From Chloroflexota bacterium (GTDB lineage: Bacteria > Chloroflexota > UBA11872), in assembly GCA_011523785.1 (NCBI GenBank), contig WTFW01000120.1, positions 16,633-80,632 of the forward strand: a DNA stretch of 64,000 nucleotides. Direction: 5' to 3'. The position numbers and the translations under genes were made by a program. Positions within the stretch are counted from its first letter, which is position 1, and every line of letters begins with the position of its first letter. The notes under the pieces were generated by a model. It made no database searches and was not told where the DNA came from. It saw nothing but the letters and a program-made list of their open reading frames with translations. This document shows positions 1 through 8,620 of the stretch, piece after piece.

Positions 1-1086
1 GAGTTGCTCAGTTGGGCCGACGAAATCCGCCGGCTCCAAGTCTGGGGGAATGCCGACACGCCCGAAGAAGCGGAACTCGCCCGGTCGTACGGTGCGCAGG
101 GCATCGGCCTTTGTCGCACCGAGCATATGTTTCGTGAAGGCGACCGCTTGCCCATCGTGCAGGACATGATCCTGGCCGAATCCGAGGCCGAGCGACGTCG
201 CGCGCTCGACCGCCTGCTGCCCATTCAGCGCGATGACTTCATCGGCATTCTGCGGGCAATGCATGGCCTACCGGTGATCATTCGCCTGCTCGATCCGCCG
301 CTGCACGAATTCCTGAGCGGGGTGGAAGACGAACTGGCCGGCCTGGAGGAGAGCGGCGCGTCAGAGACCGAACTGGCGCTCGCCCGTCGCAAGGTTGCGC
401 GCGCCGCCGAGTTGCACGAGTTCAATCCCATGTTGGGCTTGCGCGGCTGCCGCCTTGGTCTGGTCTATCCAGAGGTTTACGAGATGCAGGTCCAGGCCAT
501 CGTGGAGGCCGCGTTGCAACTAAAGGCCGAGGCCGTGCATGTACTGCCGGAAATCATGATTCCGCTCATCGGCCACATTTCCGAGCTCACGACCATCGAG
601 TCCCGCCTGCGCGCGACGGCCGAGCACGTGCAGCAACGAGTCGGCGACCGGATCGACTACAAGTTCGGAACCATGCTGGAAGTGCCGCGGGCCTGTCTGA
701 CCGCAACCGAGATCGCCGGTGTCGCGGAGTTCTTCAGCTTTGGAACCAACGACCTCACGCAGACCACATTCGGCATCAGCCGCGACGACGCCGAAGGACG
801 TTTCCTGCTCAAGTACGTGGAAGACGGCATCCTCGTCGACAACCCGTTCGGTGTGCTTGACCGCGAAGGCGTTGGGTCGCTCATGCGCACCGCCACCGAG
901 CAGGGCCGCGCCGCCCGCGCTGACATCGAGGTTGGAATCTGCGGCGAGCATGGCGGCGACCCGTCGTCCATCGACTTCTGCGAGTCGCTGGGCCTGGACT
1001 ACGTCAGTGCCTCCCCGTACCGCGTACCGGTGGCCCGCATCGCGGCCGCGCACGCACGCCTGGAGCAGGGATTCCGCGACCGGTAG
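1..1086 (+). CDS. ppdK: Pyruvate, phosphate dikinase, C-terminal part (truncated by window start)
   Basis: Translation has the PPDK PEP-utilising C-terminal barrel: GAQGIGLCRTEHMF, PVIIRLLDPPLHEFL, EFNPMLGLRGCRLG, FFSFGTNDLTQTTFGISRDDAEGRFL, ICGEHGGDPSSI, YVSASPYRVPVARIAAA. Confidence 0.95.
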   Translation, partial: ELLSWADEIRRLQVWGNADTPEEAELARSYGAQGIGLCRTEHMFREGDRLPIVQDMILAESEAERRRALDRLLPIQRDDFIGILRAMHGLPVIIRLLDPPLHEFLSGVEDELAGLEESGASETELALARRKVARAAELHEFNPMLGLRGCRLGLVYPEVYEMQVQAIVEAALQLKAEAVHVLPEIMIPLIGHISELTTIESRLRATAEHVQQRVGDRIDYKFGTMLEVPRACLTATEIAGVAEFFSFGTNDLTQTTFGISRDDAEGRFLLKYVEDGILVDNPFGVLDREGVGSLMRTATEQGRAARADIEVGICGEHGGDPSSIDFCESLGLDYVSASPYRVPVARIAAAHARLEQGFRDR

Positions 1087-1114
1087 CGCGCGCAGACGTT
1101 CTCCGAGCCGCAAT

Positions 1115-1936
1115 GTGACTGAATTTATCGTCAGGCGGCACCCGGATGCGAAGGCGTTTCTTGCGCGAGCGCAGGGGCACCTCGTTGGGCGAGAAGCCGA
1201 AAACGTGCTCATGCTCGGGATGGCATCGAGCGCGACCGAGGCCGAGCACGCGCTGACCGTGGATCGCGGCGGAGTCTGCGTCATGGCGGCGCTGCAGTCC
1301 GGGGCGAATCTGATCCTGTCTCGCGGGCAGCCGGGAGCCGTTGAAGCGCTGGCCGAGCAGTTGAGCCTGGACACTTCCTCACTTCCCGGCGTCATTGGTC
1401 CGGCCAGAACGACCGCGAGCTTCCTGGAGAGCTGGCACGCGCGCACGGGTCACGAGACGCGTTTCCAAATGCACGCGCGCGTCCACGAACTGACCGAGGT
1501 CATCCCACCCAGACGACCGCCTGGAGTGTTCAGACGGGCTGCCAATTCCGACGTGGAACCGCTGGCCCGGTGGGCCGATGCCCTGAACATTGAACTGCGG
1601 TCCGAGGACCCGCCACCTGGCGAACAGAGCGTGAGAAGGCGCATCGGCCTCGGACGCATGTACGTCTGGGACAACGGGGGACCTGTGTCGATGGCCGCCT
1701 GCGATGGGCCCACCCCGCGCGGCATCAGGATCAACTTCGTTTACACCCCGCCGGAACATCGAGCCCGTGGGTACGCCTCGGCTTGCGTCGCGGACCTCAG
1801 TCAGCTGCTGCTCAACGAAGGCCGCCGGTTCTGCGCGCTGTTCACGGACCTGGCCAATCCCGTTTCCAACCGGCTATACGCGCGGTTGGGCTACCGGCCG
1901 ATCTGTGACTTCGACGAGTACATCTTTGTGCCGTAG
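1115..1936 (+). CDS. GNAT-family N-acetyltransferase
   Basis: Likely GTG start at 1115 (VTEFIVRRHPDAKAF) inside the longer ORF 719..1936. C-terminal INFVYTPPEHRARGYASACVADLSQLLLNEG...FCALFTDLANPVSNRLYARLGYRPICDFDEY is a GNAT acetyl-CoA binding region. Confidence 0.85.
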   Translation: MTEFIVRRHPDAKAFLARAQGHLVGREAENVLMLGMASSATEAEHALTVDRGGVCVMAALQSGANLILSRGQPGAVEALAEQLSLDTSSLPGVIGPARTTASFLESWHARTGHETRFQMHARVHELTEVIPPRRPPGVFRRAANSDVEPLARWADALNIELRSEDPPPGEQSVRRRIGLGRMYVWDNGGPVSMAACDGPTPRGIRINFVYTPPEHRARGYASACVADLSQLLLNEGRRFCALFTDLANPVSNRLYARLGYRPICDFDEYIFVP

Positions 1937-2037
1937 CGCGCGCTGCTCGGACAACCGCGCGCGCTCGAAACGCGACGCTCACGGCGCCTAACCTGTACGG
2001 CGCGGCACGTCGAACGGTGGCTTAAGCTCGGCTTGAG

Positions 2038-3894
2038 ATGGCGACGCCGGTAGAGGAAGTCAAGGCCCGGCTGGACGCGGTCGAGTACATCGGCCGAGAC
2101 GTTCGGCTGCAGCGCGCCGGCCGTAACTGGAAGGGCCTGTGCCCCTTCCACAGCGAGAAGACTCCGTCCTTCTTCGTCTTTCCCGACCGTGGAAGCTACA
2201 AGTGCTTCGGCTGCGGCGAGGGTGGCGACCTGCTCACGTACGTGATGCGCCGCAATCGCATCGAGTTTCCCGACGCTCTGGGCGAACTCGCCCGCGAAGC
2301 CGGCATCGAGATCCAACGCGGACCCGCCGATCCCGAACGCCGCGGGCGCCAAAACGCGATGCTCGCTCTGCTGGCGGAGGCGCAGAAGTTCTTGCACCGT
2401 CAACTCCTGGAGTCGCCGACCGCCGAGGAAGCACGGGTCTATGTGCGGACGCGAGGGCTGGCAGACAAGACAGTCGTGCGATTCGGATTGGGCTACGCCA
2501 GCGCACACGGCTCACCGCTCCTGGCGCATCTGCGTGAGCTTGGCTTCAAGGACGATGCCATCGAAGCCGCCGGCTTGGCCCGCTCCGACGAGCGCGGCTA
2601 CCGCGACTACCTGTTCGACCGCCTGATCTTCCCCATCTGGAACCGCTCCGGGGCCGTCGTCGGCTTCGGAGGCCGAACGCTTCGAGACATCGAGCCGAAA
2701 TACCTGAACACTCGCGATTCCGAGGTCTTTACAAAGGGCCATCTCCTGTACGGCTACCACCTGGCTCGCGACGCCGTTCGCGAGGAACGCACCGCGGTCA
2801 TCGTCGAGGGCTACATGGACGTGATTGCCGCGCATGAAGCCGGCTTCACCAACACCGTGGCCTCCATGGGCACCTCACTTACCCCCCAGCAGGCCCGCAT
2901 GCTCACGACTTCCGGCGCGTCGCGGGTGGTCATTGCCCTGGATGCTGACGCGGCCGGCGCGGCGGCTGCCCGCCGCGGGCTGGACGTCGTTCGCGAGGCC
3001 GGCGACTACGAGTCCGGAACCACGGTCGACGTCCGTGGTCTTGTCCGGCACGAGGATCGCCTCACCACGGATATCGCGATCGCCGAGCTACCGGTTGGCG
3101 ACGACCCGGACTCCTTGGTTCGCTCCAAGCCGGAGCGCTGGCGAGATCTCATTGCCAGCCCCACGCCACTGGCCGACTTTGCCTTTCGCTGGGCCGGTGG
3201 TCAGCACGATCTTGGCAGTCTGAGCGGTCGGCGTGCGGCAATGCGTGAACTCTTGCCGATCGTTTCCGAGATAAGCGACGCCGTGGTTCGCGCGCACTAC
3301 TTCGGGCGTCTGTCCGAGTTGAGCGGTGTACCAGTTGACGAACTGCGGCGAATGGCAGCTCGCGACGGCCGGCGCGGCGCACCCCGCGCGGCGGCTCGCA
3401 GCACCCAGGAGACCGCTGTGGCGGCGCCGATGCTGATGGACCGGCTGGAAGAGGGGCTCTTGCGCTGCGTCGCCAGAGCTGGCGTGGGGAACGCTGAACT
3501 GGTCAGTCGACTCGATCCGGCGCTGCTAACAGATCCCGCAGCGAGGCACATCCTGGCGCGAATCGTGGCTCACGCTCGCGAGCACGACGATCTCGACTGG
3601 GAACGCATAAGCGCGACCCTCGACCCTACGTCGCAGCAGCGTCTGACCGCCGTTTTGGAACGCGCGGCGGAGGCTCCCGGCGGCGACGCATCCCTGAGCT
3701 TGGAACTGCAGTTCGCAACGCTCCGCCTGCGTGAGCGACGGCTGAATGCCGAACTCGAGGAAACCCGGCTCGCGGCAGACGGTGACGCCGCCGTTCCGAT
3801 CACAGCCCGGCGTCGGGAATTGATCAGCGAGATGGATAGCGTCCATCGCGCCAAGCTGGAGTTGATCGGCGCGCGCAGCTTTGCAGCCGGCTAA
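2038..3894 (+). CDS. dnaG: DNA primase
   Basis: CHC2 zinc finger (LCPFHSEKTPSFFVFPDRGSYKCFGCGEGGDLLTYVM), TOPRIM (VIVEGYMDVIAAHEAGFTNTVASMGTSLT), YLNTRDSEVFTKGHLLYG. Confidence 0.97.
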   Translation: MATPVEEVKARLDAVEYIGRDVRLQRAGRNWKGLCPFHSEKTPSFFVFPDRGSYKCFGCGEGGDLLTYVMRRNRIEFPDALGELAREAGIEIQRGPADPERRGRQNAMLALLAEAQKFLHRQLLESPTAEEARVYVRTRGLADKTVVRFGLGYASAHGSPLLAHLRELGFKDDAIEAAGLARSDERGYRDYLFDRLIFPIWNRSGAVVGFGGRTLRDIEPKYLNTRDSEVFTKGHLLYGYHLARDAVREERTAVIVEGYMDVIAAHEAGFTNTVASMGTSLTPQQARMLTTSGASRVVIALDADAAGAAAARRGLDVVREAGDYESGTTVDVRGLVRHEDRLTTDIAIAELPVGDDPDSLVRSKPERWRDLIASPTPLADFAFRWAGGQHDLGSLSGRRAAMRELLPIVSEISDAVVRAHYFGRLSELSGVPVDELRRMAARDGRRGAPRAAARSTQETAVAAPMLMDRLEEGLLRCVARAGVGNAELVSRLDPALLTDPAARHILARIVAHAREHDDLDWERISATLDPTSQQRLTAVLERAAEAPGGDASLSLELQFATLRLRERRLNAELEETRLAADGDAAVPITARRRELISEMDSVHRAKLELIGARSFAAG

Positions 3895-3939
3895 AGAATC
3901 CTGGGACTCGACAGGTCCGCAAGACGCGTCGGCTTGGCG

Positions 3940-4272
3940 CTATGCCCCGTTCAGCGCCTGGTCCAGGGCCGCGGCCAGGTCTGACTTCGGACGGAACCCG
4001 ACGATGCGTCCGACTTCCGCGCCGTCGTTGAACACCAGGAGCGTTGGGATGCCGCGAATGCCGAACTGCCCGGGCGTCATGGGGTTGGCGTCAACGTCCA
4101 CCTTGGCGAAGGCCACACGACCGTCGTACTCCTCGGCCAGTTCGTCCACGATCGGGGCGATCATCTTGCAGGGACCGCACCACTCGGCCCAGAAGTCCAC
4201 CAGGACCGGCGTGGAGGCTTCGAGCACCTTGGACTGGAAATCGCTGTCGCCGACCGCTTCGGGCGCTGCCAT
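3940..4272 (-). CDS. trxA: Thioredoxin
   Basis: 110-aa product [49 protein letters not shown]...[19 protein letters not shown] active site. The ORF-track N-terminal extension is not homologous and was trimmed. Confidence 0.95.
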   Translation of the reverse strand: MAAPEAVGDSDFQSKVLEASTPVLVDFWAEWCGPCKMIAPIVDELAEEYDGRVAFAKVDVDANPMTPGQFGIRGIPTLLVFNDGAEVGRIVGFRPKSDLAAALDQALNGA

Positions 4273-4353
4273 CGGAACTCCTCGGAGTATTACCAGACGT
4301 TCTGATTCGAGCGTAGGCAGGCCGATGCGCGAAGTCAACGGAAGTCCATCCCG

Positions 4354-4980
4354 ATGACTGCCCCACGGTTCTCGGTCGTCATCCTGGCCGGTGGGCAGAG
4401 CCGGCGCATGGGGCGCGACAAGCGCGCGCTGCCCTGGGCGCCGGCGGCTGACGGCTCGCCGCAGACGCTGCTTGGCCACGTGGTGGCCACCGTCTCGAGG
4501 CTGACGGACGATGTGGTGCTGGTGGCCAACGATGACCCGGGGGTAACGGGCGCGCGCGTCGTTGGCGACCTGTACCCGCGCTCCGGGAGCCTGGGCGGCA
4601 TCTATAGCGGACTTGCCGCCGCGGCCCATGACCTCGCGTTCGTTGCAGCTGCCGACATGCCATTTCTCAGCCCGCCGCTCATTCTCGATCTCGTCGGGCA
4701 GGCATCTCGCGCGGACGCGGTGGTACCGGTGACCGGCGGCCGTCCGGAGCCGCTGCACGCGGTCTACCGAAAGACGGTATTGGCGCCGGCCCGCCGGCAG
4801 ATTGAGCGGCGCGAACTGAAGATTGCGCTCGTATTCAACGGGATGTCGACCGTCGAAGTTCCGGAGGCCGAGGTGCGTAGGCTCGATCCGGACCTTCGGT
4901 CGTTCTGGAATCTCAATACGCCGGAGGAATACCAGCGCGCGTTGGTCTTAGCCGAAGACCACGGAGCTGGGGGCGCCTAA
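4354..4980 (+). CDS. mobA: Molybdenum cofactor guanylyltransferase
   Basis: [59 protein letters not shown]; ends [13 protein letters not shown]. Confidence 0.92.
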   Translation: MTAPRFSVVILAGGQSRRMGRDKRALPWAPAADGSPQTLLGHVVATVSRLTDDVVLVANDDPGVTGARVVGDLYPRSGSLGGIYSGLAAAAHDLAFVAAADMPFLSPPLILDLVGQASRADAVVPVTGGRPEPLHAVYRKTVLAPARRQIERRELKIALVFNGMSTVEVPEAEVRRLDPDLRSFWNLNTPEEYQRALVLAEDHGAGGA

Positions 4981-4992
4981 ACTGGCGGCACT

Positions 4993-5559
4993 ATATCTAC
5001 GGGCCGACGACCGATCGACCTCGACCTAACGACGTTTCGACTTCGCATCCACGACGCCGCTGCTCGTCCGCTCCGCGTCAACCGCGATGAGTCCGGATCG
5101 CTCGTCGAAATCCTGCGCACGGACTGGCCGGATGTATACGAGCACGAAAAGCGACCGTTCGCGCAGACCTACTTCTCCACCACACCTGCGTGGCTGGCCC
5201 GCGACGAGGACGAATGGCACGTGCACCGGCACCAGGAAGACCGGTTCGTGGTGGCTGCCGGTGACATCATCCTGGCTCTTTGGGACGGTCGCGACGAGTC
5301 GCCGACCGCCCGCACGTTGGATCTCCTGCCGATGGGCCAATCCCAGCCAGACGACGCCCAGTACACAGTGCTGATTCCAAGGCTGGTCCACCACGGCTTC
5401 ATGGTGGCGGGCGAGCGGCCAGCGATCCTTCTGAATTCGCCGACCCAGCTCTACAACCCGAGCGACGAAGGCCGCGACCCGTTCAGCGAGGTGGGGGCGA
5501 CCTTCGACAGCGGCCAGCCGTTCAGCTGGGCGGCCGTCCGCGAAATCCTGCGCGGCTAG
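4993..5559 (+). CDS. dTDP-4-dehydrorhamnose 3,5-epimerase-like (RmlC) cupin; start codon non-canonical or uncertain
   Basis: The frame is open from directly after the mobA TAA (4978-4980): ...RLRIHDAAARPLRVNRDESGSLVEILRTDWPDVYEHEKRPFAQTYFSTTPAWLARDEDEWHVHRHQEDRFVVAAGDIILALWDGRDESPTARTLDLL...VLIPRLVHHGFMVAGERPAILLNSPTQLYNPSDEGRDPF. The conserved N-terminus precedes the first in-frame ATG/GTG/TTG (GTG 5221). 4993 is the in-frame ATA. Confidence 0.75.
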   Translation: MSTGRRPIDLDLTTFRLRIHDAAARPLRVNRDESGSLVEILRTDWPDVYEHEKRPFAQTYFSTTPAWLARDEDEWHVHRHQEDRFVVAAGDIILALWDGRDESPTARTLDLLPMGQSQPDDAQYTVLIPRLVHHGFMVAGERPAILLNSPTQLYNPSDEGRDPFSEVGATFDSGQPFSWAAVREILRG

Positions 5560-6815
5560 GGGTAAATCCCTCGAAGCTGGGTGGCCTCGGCCACTCGTCC
5601 AACCGCAATCTGGTAGGCCGCCTCGCGCAGGTTGACGCCGCGGTCCTGCGCCAGATCCCAGACCTCTTGCGCGGCGCGCCCCATGTGGTCGGCGAGCAGC
5701 CTGTTGATCTCGTCGCGGCTCCAGAAGAAGTGCTGCATGCCCTGCACCCACTCGTAATAGGACACCGTCACGCCCCCGGCATTGGCCAGGATGTCGGGAA
5801 CGACGACTACGCCGCGAACGTTCAGCAGGGCGTCGGCCTCCGGCGTGACCGGACCGTTGGCGCCCTCGACGATCAGGCTGGCCCGTACGTCTGCGGCGTT
5901 GCCCGCGTGAATCTGGCCTTCGATGGCGGCTGGGGCCAGCACTTCGACGTCCAGCGCCAGTAGCTCGGCATTCGAGATGTGCTCGGCTTCGCAGTAGTCG
6001 GCCAGCCAGCCGCCAGCGGCAACGTGCTGGTACACCCGCGACGTATCGAGGCCCTGCGGGCTGTAGACGCCGCCGCTGCTGTCGCTGATGGCGGCGACCG
6101 TGAAACCCGCCTCGCTGAAGAGTTGCAGGGCGTTCAGACCGACGTTGCCGGCGCCCTGGATAGCGACGGTTCCTGCTGCCGGGCGCCCCAGTCGTTCAAG
6201 CATGGCCTGCGTGGCCACCAGCATGCCCCTGGAAGTAGCCCGTTCGCGGCCTTCCGATCCGCCGATGGCTACCGGCTTGCCCGTGACCACGGCGGGCACC
6301 GAGTAGCCCATGTGCATGGAGTAGGTGTCCATGATCCAGGCCATTACCTGCATGTTGGTGCCCATGTCGGGGGCGGGAATGTCGCTGTCGGGGCCCATCA
6401 GGGGAATGATCTCGGTGGCGTAGCGGCGGGTGAGGTTTTCGAGTTCGTGGCGGCTCAACGTGCGCGGATCCACGGTCACGCCGCCCTTGGCGCCGCCGTA
6501 GGGCAGGTTCATTACGGCGCATTTCCAGGTCATCCACATGGCCAGGGCGCGAACTTCATCCAGGTCGGCGCTGGGGTGATAGCGGATGCCGCCCTTGGCC
6601 GGGCCGCGGGTGACGTTGTGCTGGACGCGGTAGCCGGTAAAGCACGTAATCGAACCGTCGTCCATCTCGACCGGGAAGTTGACCGTGAGTTCGCGCTTGG
6701 GACAGCGCAAGACCTCGCGCAGATTCGGATCCAGATTGATCTGGTCGGCGGCTTGATCGAACTGCGCCAGCGCGGCGGCATACGGTCCCGTGGCCGGCGC
6801 TTCGGCAGTGTTCAT
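5556..6815 (-). CDS. gdhA: Glutamate (Glu/Leu/Phe/Val) dehydrogenase
   Basis: VNFPVEMDDGSITCFTGYRVQHNVTRGPAKGGIRYHPSADLDEVRALAMWMTWKCAVMNLPYGGAKGGV, IPAPDMGTNMQVMAWIMDTYS, VAIQGAGNVG. Confidence 0.96.
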   Translation of the reverse strand: MNTAEAPATGPYAAALAQFDQAADQINLDPNLREVLRCPKRELTVNFPVEMDDGSITCFTGYRVQHNVTRGPAKGGIRYHPSADLDEVRALAMWMTWKCAVMNLPYGGAKGGVTVDPRTLSRHELENLTRRYATEIIPLMGPDSDIPAPDMGTNMQVMAWIMDTYSMHMGYSVPAVVTGKPVAIGGSEGRERATSRGMLVATQAMLERLGRPAAGTVAIQGAGNVGLNALQLFSEAGFTVAAISDSSGGVYSPQGLDTSRVYQHVAAGGWLADYCEAEHISNAELLALDVEVLAPAAIEGQIHAGNAADVRASLIVEGANGPVTPEADALLNVRGVVVVPDILANAGGVTVSYYEWVQGMQHFFWSRDEINRLLADHMGRAAQEVWDLAQDRGVNLREAAYQIAVGRVAEATQLRGIYP

Positions 6816-6924
6816 CTGGCGCGCTCCATCCGTCGGACGATGTCGATTGTTGGGTTCAGATGCTGCTGATCAATCCTAGTCGCCCGGTCCTCAGTCCGTC
6901 GGACTCGGGCGCTATTTGGGGGTA

Positions 6925-6980
6925 CTCGCGACCGCCGGCCGGGAACCCCTTAAGGGGTGTTCCCGGCCGGCGGTCGCGAG
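6925..6980. repeat. 56-bp near-perfect inverted repeat (strong hairpin)
   Basis: CTCGCGACCGCCGGCCGGGAACCCCTTAAGGGGTGTTCCCGGCCGGCGGTCGCGAG. It is self-complementary apart from a 2-nt TG bulge and has a perfect 12-bp CCCCTTAAGGGG centre. Confidence 0.95.
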
Positions 6981-7097
6981 ATTTGGCGGGTTCTTGGGGG
7001 TGGCGGGACGCAAGCTGTGCGCTGTCGGGCGAGGGGTCGGCGGCGCGGCGTTTGCGAGGAGGCCATCTGAGAATCAGGTTGTGCGGACATCGGGGCT

Positions 7098-7126
7098 ATT
7101 GTACACTTAGTGTGCACGAGGGTCAA
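7098..7126 (-). promoter_or_regulatory. Sigma70-like promoter reading leftwards toward gdhA
   Basis: Minus strand TTGACC (7121-7126) - 17 bp - TACAAT (7098-7103). Confidence 0.65.
7100..7116. promoter_or_regulatory. Operator-like imperfect palindrome overlapping the -10 and spacer
   Basis: TGTACACTTAGTGTGCA: 8-bp half sites with 7/8 matches around a central base. Confidence 0.5.
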
Positions 7127-7144
7127 TCACCGATCCCGTGAGCT

Positions 7145-7162
7145 GCCGGCGAGGGGCGGCTA
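7145..7162 (-). repeat. 18-bp exact repeat copy 1, abutting the gatB stop codon
   Basis: GCCGGCGAGGGGCGGCTA, identical to 55683-55700; minus strand TAGCCGCCCCTCGCCGGC begins with the stop codon. Confidence 0.8.
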
Positions 7163-8620
7163 CGGGGCGGCGTCGAGTTCGTCTCGGATGAGCTCGCTGA
7201 CGGCGCGGGGGTTGGCTTTGCCGCGGGTGATGCGCATGACCTGGCCCATGAGGAACTGAAGCGCGCGGCCTTTGCCGTCGCGGTAGTCCTGGACGGCCTG
7301 GGGGTTTTCCTGGATGACCTGGCGGGCGATTTCGAGGAGTTCGTCCTGGCCGCTGATCTGCGGGCCGCGGGCCTGGACGATTCCTTCGGCTGATTTGCCG
7401 GTGGCGAACATTTCGTCGAGGACTTCGCCGGCCATGGTGCTGCTGACCGATCCCCTGGCCCGCAGGGCGAGAAGGCTGGCGACTTCCGTCGGTGGGATCG
7501 GAATGGTTGCGCTCTTGTCGGTCTGGGCGTTCAAGGCGCGGCGGAACTCGTGGACTATCCAGGTCACGGCCTCACCGGCGGAGGCGCCTGCTTCGATGAC
7601 CGCGAGCGTGTAGTCCGTGAGAGGGCGGTCCTGGACGACTTCGGCCACGTCGGCTTCGGGGGCGCCTTGCTCGATCAGGTCGGCGGCGACGAGGTCGGGA
7701 AGGCGCGGGAGGGCGGCGCGCAGGGCGTCGACGCGCTGTCGAGTGATGTGCAGCGGGGGCAGGTCGGGTTCGGGGAAGTAGCGGTAGTCGTGGGCGTATT
7801 CCTTGGTGCGCTGGGAGCGGGTTGTGCCCGAGGATTCGTCCCAGCCACGGGTTTCCTGTTCGATGGCTTCGCCGCGCTCGCGCCGGCCGGTCTGACGTTC
7901 GATTTCGAAGGCCAGGGCACGGCCGAGGGCGCGGAAGGAGTTCATGTTCTTGACTTCGACCTTGACGTCGCCGATCGGCTCGCCCTGGGGCCAGACGGAG
8001 ATGTTGGCGTCGATGCGCAGCGCGCCGTCTTCCATGTTGGCGGTTGATACGCCGATCCAGCGCAGCAGCGCGCGCAGTTTCTCGCCGTAGGCCATGGCCT
8101 CGGCGGGCGTCTGGATGTCTGGCTCGCTGACGATTTCCATCAGAGGCGAGCCGGAGCGGTTGACGTCGATCAGGCTGGCCGGCGCGCCGTCGGCGGCGGT
8201 GACGTGGGTCAGCCGGGCGGTGTCTTCTTCCAGGTGGACGCGCGTTATGCCAACGCGGGTCGTTGCGCCGTCGACTTCGACATCGAAATGACCGTCGATG
8301 CAGAGCGGCAAGTCGTACTGGGAGATCTGGTACCACTTCATCAGGTCGGGGTAGGCGTAGTTCTTGCGGTCGAACTTGGCGTACTCGGGGATCTCGCAGT
8401 TGAGCGCCAGGCCGGTGCGGATGGTGTGGTCCACGGCCTCGCGGTTGATGACCGGCAGGACGCCGGGCATGCCCAGGCAGACGGGGCACACGTGGGTGTT
8501 GGGCCGGGCGTTGGCGTAGTCGGCGGCGCAGCCGCAGAACATCTTGCTGTGGGTGCGGAGCTGGACGTGGGTTTCTAGGCCGATGACCACTCGGTAGGCG
8601 GTGGCGCTGGCAGTGGTCAT
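7160..8620 (-). CDS. gatB: Aspartyl/glutamyl-tRNA(Asn/Gln) amidotransferase subunit B
   Basis: [100 protein letters not shown]. Confidence 0.98.
   Translation of the reverse strand: MTTASATAYRVVIGLETHVQLRTHSKMFCGCAADYANARPNTHVCPVCLGMPGVLPVINREAVDHTIRTGLALNCEIPEYAKFDRKNYAYPDLMKWYQISQYDLPLCIDGHFDVEVDGATTRVGITRVHLEEDTARLTHVTAADGAPASLIDVNRSGSPLMEIVSEPDIQTPAEAMAYGEKLRALLRWIGVSTANMEDGALRIDANISVWPQGEPIGDVKVEVKNMNSFRALGRALAFEIERQTGRRERGEAIEQETRGWDESSGTTRSQRTKEYAHDYRYFPEPDLPPLHITRQRVDALRAALPRLPDLVAADLIEQGAPEADVAEVVQDRPLTDYTLAVIEAGASAGEAVTWIVHEFRRALNAQTDKSATIPIPPTEVASLLALRARGSVSSTMAGEVLDEMFATGKSAEGIVQARGPQISGQDELLEIARQVIQENPQAVQDYRDGKGRALQFLMGQVMRITRGKANPRAVSELIRDELDAAP

Noticed and set aside
719-1114. 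N-terminal 132 codons of the 405-aa plus-strand ORF
   Set aside because: Overlaps PPDK in another frame (Ser/Arg-rich); the GNAT protein most likely starts at GTG 1115.
4273-4758. N-terminal extension of the minus-strand ORF containing thioredoxin
   Set aside because: Overlaps mobA antisense; thioredoxin homology begins at [10 protein letters not shown] (4272).
7079-7107. Plus-strand promoter TTGTGC-17-TACACT
   Set aside because: Weaker match than the minus-strand promoter at the same place and no plus-strand gene downstream (gatB is on the minus strand).
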